From CAYZTY01 sp964444665 (lineage in GTDB: Bacteria > Planctomycetota > Phycisphaerae > Sedimentisphaerales > CAYZTY01), in the NCBI GenBank assembly GCA_964444665.1, contig CAYUIE010000009.1:62001-126000 (forward strand): 64,000 nucleotides of DNA, in the 5' to 3' direction. Shown piece after piece: positions 60,899 to 64,000 of the stretch. The notes beneath the pieces were generated by a model. That model was not told where the DNA came from, did no database searches, and was given only the letters and a program-made list of their open reading frames with translations. Position 1 is the first letter of the stretch; each line of letters opens with the position of its first letter. The position numbers and the translations under genes are program-made.

Positions 60899-61018
60899 TG
60901 CTTAAGCCTGCCATTCCTTAACACTTTATTATATAGCCGTAAAGCGTCCGTGAATTATAGCCGAATCTAATTCATTTGCAACTGATGCTTGATTGAGGCC
61001 CGCTGAAGGCATAAAATG

Positions 61019-61037
61019 ACGTTTAAGTGTGAAACGT
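61019..61037 (+). promoter_or_regulatory. Inverted repeat just before ribF
   Basis: ACGTTT (61019-61024), the spacer AAGTGTG, then AAACGT (61032-61037). It ends 4 bases before the ATG at 61042, where the ribosome site should be, and no Shine-Dalgarno is visible. It could be an operator or a translation-blocking hairpin. Confidence 0.4.
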
Positions 61038-61041
61038 TATT

Positions 61042-62055
61042 ATGGCCCGATTAAAGATAATCCAATCGAAAGCTGAGCTCGCGGATATCCCCAGAGCCCT
61101 TGCGCTCAGCGTCGGCAATTTCGACGGCGTCCATCTTGGCCACCAGCAAATCCTCGCTGCCAGCCGCGATATCGTCGAAAGCCGCGATCTGCCCGGGCTG
61201 GCCGTAATGGCCTTTGAGCCCCACCCATTCGCCGTTCTGCATCCCGAGAGTTTCCCCGGCCTGCTTACACCTCTGCCGCTAAAATCCCACCTCCTCGAGC
61301 AAAATGGAGCCGATTACCTCATCATACTAAAGGATAGCTATGAGCTTCTCAATCTCTCGCCGGCTGATTTCATTGACCGCTTCCTGATGAAAAATATCAG
61401 CCCTTCTGTCATTGTCGAAGGCGTCAATTTTAATTTCGGCTACGGAAGAAGCGGTAATATAGATACTCTCAAAGACCTCAGCGCTCAATTCGGTTTTGAG
61501 TTGGTTGTCGTTCCACCTCGCCAAATCGAGCTGACCGCTGGCCGTCCGACGATGCTCTCCAGTTCACTGATTCGCGAGTTGCTTGCATCCGGCCGCGTCG
61601 AGGATTCCGCAAAGGCCCTCGGCAGATTCTACCGCTTGATTGGAGCTGTTGTCCCCGGCCGGGGAAAGGGTGCCCACCTGGGCTTCCCCACCGCCAATAT
61701 TGAACCTGAAAGCCAGATTATTCCCGCTGAGGGTGTTTACGCAGGATTTGTGGAAATCGCTGATACTCACGATGCCGTCTGCAGGTTGGATGATAAAATC
61801 CCCGCCATCTTCAGTATCGGCAGGGCAAAGACCTTTGTGACCGAGCAGCATCTACTGACCGAGGCGCATATATTGACCGAAAAAGTCCCTGGCCTTCTGG
61901 GCAAATGGCTTGCTATGGACTTTGTCGCAAAAATCCGAAACCAGCAAAGATTTGAAAACGAGCAGGCCCTTTCCACGCAAATCGCAAAAGACTGCCAAAC
62001 GGCAACGGAAATATTAGCCACAGAGAAACAGAGACAAGCAGATAAAGAACTATAG
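61042..62055 (+). CDS. ribF: Bifunctional riboflavin kinase / FAD synthetase
   Basis: Makes FMN and then FAD, 337 residues. The N-terminal nucleotidyltransferase has LSVGNFDGVHLGHQQIL and the segment IVEGVNFNFGYGRSGN, then SSSLIRELLASG. The C-terminal flavokinase (from about residue 190) starts GRGKGAHLGFPTANI. The C-terminus runs about 30 residues past the family end (EILATEKQRQADKEL). No RFN riboswitch is visible upstream. Confidence 0.96.
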   Translation: MARLKIIQSKAELADIPRALALSVGNFDGVHLGHQQILAASRDIVESRDLPGLAVMAFEPHPFAVLHPESFPGLLTPLPLKSHLLEQNGADYLIILKDSYELLNLSPADFIDRFLMKNISPSVIVEGVNFNFGYGRSGNIDTLKDLSAQFGFELVVVPPRQIELTAGRPTMLSSSLIRELLASGRVEDSAKALGRFYRLIGAVVPGRGKGAHLGFPTANIEPESQIIPAEGVYAGFVEIADTHDAVCRLDDKIPAIFSIGRAKTFVTEQHLLTEAHILTEKVPGLLGKWLAMDFVAKIRNQQRFENEQALSTQIAKDCQTATEILATEKQRQADKEL

Positions 62056-62069
62056 CAAAAAGGATTAGG

Positions 62070-62624
62070 ATGCAGCGTTCCGAGATTTTTCAAAAGGTTG
62101 AAAGTTTGATAGGCGAGCAAACAATTCTTAAGCCTTGGGAATCGAAAATTGCGGATGAGATATTTGAGGCAACCGAGGAATCTCGTGAAAAGCTTTACCG
62201 ATTCGTGCCCTGGAAAAATGAAACTGTGCAAGACGTAAAAGACTTTATTACACGTTCGATTAAGCAGCGAAGAGAGGGAACATCGCTTGACCTGTCAATA
62301 CACGAAAGGAGTAGACAGCGCTTTGTTGGGGGAATTGCCGTACGTAAATTCGACCCTTTTACACCTCTGTGTGAGGTAGGTTATTGGATACGCTCATCAA
62401 TGCATGGGCGAGGTTATGCGACCGATGCACTTTTGACGCTTTTGCAGTTCTGCCGTGATAAGTTGGAGTTGGTTCGTGTGGATGCCCGTGCAGCAGTGGA
62501 AAATATTGCGAGTCAGCGGGTATTGATAAAATGTGGTTTCAGGGAGGATGGTTTCAAGGAAAAGGCGATGCTGTGTCATGGCGTTTGGCAGGACATGAAA
62601 CTATTTGGGAAAATACTGACATAG
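62070..62624 (+). CDS. GNAT N-acetyltransferase (RimJ/RimL-like)
   Basis: A 184-residue GNAT-fold protein. The acetyl-CoA region is SMHGRGYATDALLTLLQFC, preceded by the strand CEVGYWIRSS. The second signature part is VENIASQRVLIKCGFREDG. Its size and layout fit RimJ/RimL-type enzymes that acetylate ribosomal or other N-termini, but the target cannot be read here. It follows ribF by 14 bases. Confidence 0.88.
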   Translation: MQRSEIFQKVESLIGEQTILKPWESKIADEIFEATEESREKLYRFVPWKNETVQDVKDFITRSIKQRREGTSLDLSIHERSRQRFVGGIAVRKFDPFTPLCEVGYWIRSSMHGRGYATDALLTLLQFCRDKLELVRVDARAAVENIASQRVLIKCGFREDGFKEKAMLCHGVWQDMKLFGKILT

Positions 62625-62719
62625 CCGACTCATAAAAATAATAAATAAAAAAAGGCCGGAGATTAAATATTTGATGAATAAAGCCGAGCTCAATCGATTA
62701 ACAACAAAATAATTATACG

Positions 62720-62749
62720 TTGTTGATTATTCACGGCTGTTCATATACT
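62720..62749 (+). promoter_or_regulatory. Weak candidate promoter of the nrnA-like gene
   Basis: TTGTTG (62720-62725), an 18-bp spacer and TATACT (62744-62749). It is the best hexamer pair in the gap but weaker than the others in the window. Confidence 0.3.
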
Positions 62750-62786
62750 ATTTTGTCTCGTATATAAGAAGCATTCAGGAGCTGCT

Positions 62787-63785
62787 GTGGTAAGCGATAC
62801 TGACTTTCAAAAAGCGGTTGAATTGATTGATAAATCCTCCAATGTCCTGCTCACCACCCACACACGTCCCGATGGTGATGCCTGTGGTTGTGTAGCGACG
62901 CTCTCTGAGGTATTGACCGCACTTGGCAAGAAGCCGAATCCGATACTACTCTCGCCTTTACCGCAGTGGTATAGCTTCTTATTTGACCGCAAACCGCTTG
63001 TCCTCGGCGATGATTTAGCACCTGAGCAGCTAAAAAAAGCCCCATTTGCTGACTGCGATTTGGTTATTATCCTTGATACCAACTGCTACAGTCAGTTGCC
63101 CGGCCTTGAGGATTTCCTGCAGCAGAATCGAAAAACTGTTCTTGTAATTGACCATCACGTAACCACCGATGGCCTGGGTCACATCGAGCTGATAGACTCC
63201 GCTGCTGCTGCGGCGGGCCAAATCGTACTTCAACTGTTAAACTTTGCCCATTGGCCCATAACCGAAAGAATAGCGAACTATCTCTTTCTGGCCATCGCTA
63301 CAGACACCGGCTGGTTTCAGTTTGGCAACACTGACAGCCGTGCCCTCCGCGATTCAGCCGATTTGATTGACGCCGGTGCCGATGCAATCGAACTTCATCA
63401 AAGGATTTATCAGAATTATTCGACTGCTCGCTTCAGGCTTATGGTGATTACGCTTAGCCGGCTGCAGCTTCACTTCAGCGACCGCTTTGCAACGCAGTAT
63501 TTGTTGAATAAGGATTTCGATGAAACCGGTGCCAAGCGCCCCGACACCGAGAATTTCATTGACGAATGTCGCCGAATAAATTCCATCGAGGCTGCTGCCT
63601 TATTTGTAGAGTTACCTGACGGCCGTTTCAAGGTTTCCCTGCGCAGTGCAGGCCCGGTTGATGTCCGCGAAATCGCCCAGAAATTCGGCGGCGGAGGCCA
63701 TAAAAAAGCCGCCGGGACTTATCTACCAGGCCCGCTCGAGAGTGCTTTAAACACTATAAAAGATGAAATTTCCCGGCAGATGTAA
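62787..63785 (+). CDS. nrnA: DHH-family phosphoesterase (NrnA-like oligoribonuclease/pAp phosphatase)
   Basis: A 332-residue protein that starts at GTG with AGGAG upstream. The DHH domain shows LLTTHTRPDGDACGCVATL, VIILDTNCYSQLPG and VIDHHVTTDGLGHIEL, with the metal-binding ATDTGWFQF strand. The DHHA1 domain at the C-terminus has the substrate loop KFGGGGHKKAAGTYL. Family members degrade short RNA and 3'-phosphoadenosine-5'-phosphate. Assignment to NrnA rather than another DHH protein is by motif order. Confidence 0.9.
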   Translation: MVSDTDFQKAVELIDKSSNVLLTTHTRPDGDACGCVATLSEVLTALGKKPNPILLSPLPQWYSFLFDRKPLVLGDDLAPEQLKKAPFADCDLVIILDTNCYSQLPGLEDFLQQNRKTVLVIDHHVTTDGLGHIELIDSAAAAAGQIVLQLLNFAHWPITERIANYLFLAIATDTGWFQFGNTDSRALRDSADLIDAGADAIELHQRIYQNYSTARFRLMVITLSRLQLHFSDRFATQYLLNKDFDETGAKRPDTENFIDECRRINSIEAAALFVELPDGRFKVSLRSAGPVDVREIAQKFGGGGHKKAAGTYLPGPLESALNTIKDEISRQM

Positions 63786-63789
63786 AAAG

Positions 63790-64000
63790 CTACTGACAAT
63801 TACTCAGCCAATGATACAGCACCGCCTTCAAATCCGTCAGATTGGCAGCGCCCTCTCCTGTAATATCACCTTCTAATCCGGGCCCGACAGCCAGCCAATC
63901 ACCCGCCAGCAGCGCATAGTCTTTGAAGTCGATTTTACCGTCGGCATATATATCGACCTCGTTGCACTCATAGCACGCCCGGAGCCATTGCTCACAAAAA
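63790..64000 (-). CDS. C-terminal end of a secreted dockerin-like protein, truncated
   Basis: The minus-strand frame is open to the right edge and stops with TAG (63790-63792). The last 70 residues contain two EF-hand-like repeats: EVDIYADGKIDFKDYALLAG and GDITGEGAANLTDLKAVLYH. This matches the dockerin-type tails seen in the other secreted proteins of the window. A Cys pair (CYECNE) precedes the first repeat. The main body lies outside the window. Confidence 0.82.
   Translation of the reverse strand, partial: FCEQWLRACYECNEVDIYADGKIDFKDYALLAGDWLAVGPGLEGDITGEGAANLTDLKAVLYHWLSNCQ

Overview
The window looks like a chromosomal segment of a Gram-negative planctomycete, most likely of the Phycisphaerae/Sedimentisphaerales type. 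This is an inference from gene content: LPS inner-core heptose genes, GatCAB, HflKC, a PEP-CTERM protein, large secreted proteins ending in dockerin-like EF-hand repeats (D-x-N-x-D-G), membrane-anchored sulfatase-fold enzymes and a DUF2723 membrane protein. I see no rRNA, tRNA, CRISPR array, insertion sequence, integrase or phage gene.

Layout. 1-3.4 kb: a hybrid REC-PAS4-histidine kinase cut by the left edge, then a stand-alone receiver protein. 3.4-9.8 kb: housekeeping genes (surE, nnrE, a HAD phosphatase, a UbiA-type prenyltransferase, an rluB-type pseudouridine synthase) and a coiled-coil membrane protein. 9.8-14.2 kb: two tandem paralogues combining a membrane anchor, an SGNH-type domain and TPRs. 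14.3-16.7 kb: an RraB-like protein and hflKC. 16.8-20.9 kb: three tandem secreted dockerin-like paralogues. 21.1-24.8 kb: rpmB, a terminator, then gatCAB. 24.8-31.7 kb: one leftward operon hldE-gmhA-gmhB-waaF-WaaP-like kinase-GT4-plsY that makes and attaches core heptose. 32.0-35.9 kb: a lipoprotein, a galactokinase-like GHMP kinase, a UDP-glucuronate decarboxylase and a DUF2809 protein. 36.0-39.2 kb: a PEP-CTERM protein and a Gly/Pro/Cys-rich secreted protein with its own strong promoter and two hairpins behind it. 39.3-48.3 kb: two GT-C type membrane proteins, two tandem membrane-anchored sulfatase-fold enzymes and a subtilase-like protein lacking its catalytic Asp. 48.5-57.0 kb: a polysaccharide region with a methyltransferase, a DUF2723 protein, a NusG/RfaH-like antiterminator, WbpE- and WbpA-like sugar-nucleotide enzymes behind a long leader and, divergently, an ATP-grasp protein and a WecA/MraY-family transferase. 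57.1-64 kb: an ABC exporter, manA with a membrane protein, ribF, a GNAT acetyltransferase, an NrnA-like DHH phosphoesterase and the C-terminus of another dockerin-like protein at the right edge.

How it fits together. Much of the window builds or decorates the cell envelope: ADP-heptose synthesis and transfer, UDP-sugar interconversion, polyprenyl-phosphate sugar transferases, GT-C proteins, periplasmic sulfatase-fold enzymes and secreted anchored proteins. Tandem duplication recurs in SGNH-TPR x2, dockerin-like x3 and sulfatase-fold x2. Recognisable promoters are sigma70-like (TTGACN, 16-17 bp, TATAAT). I found no discrete, clearly novel defence or mobile system. The most novel-looking items are the Gly/Pro/Cys-rich surface protein, the Thr-nucleophile sulfatase-fold pair, the Asp-less subtilase, the GmhB with a membrane tail, and the NusG-like operon with a structured leader.
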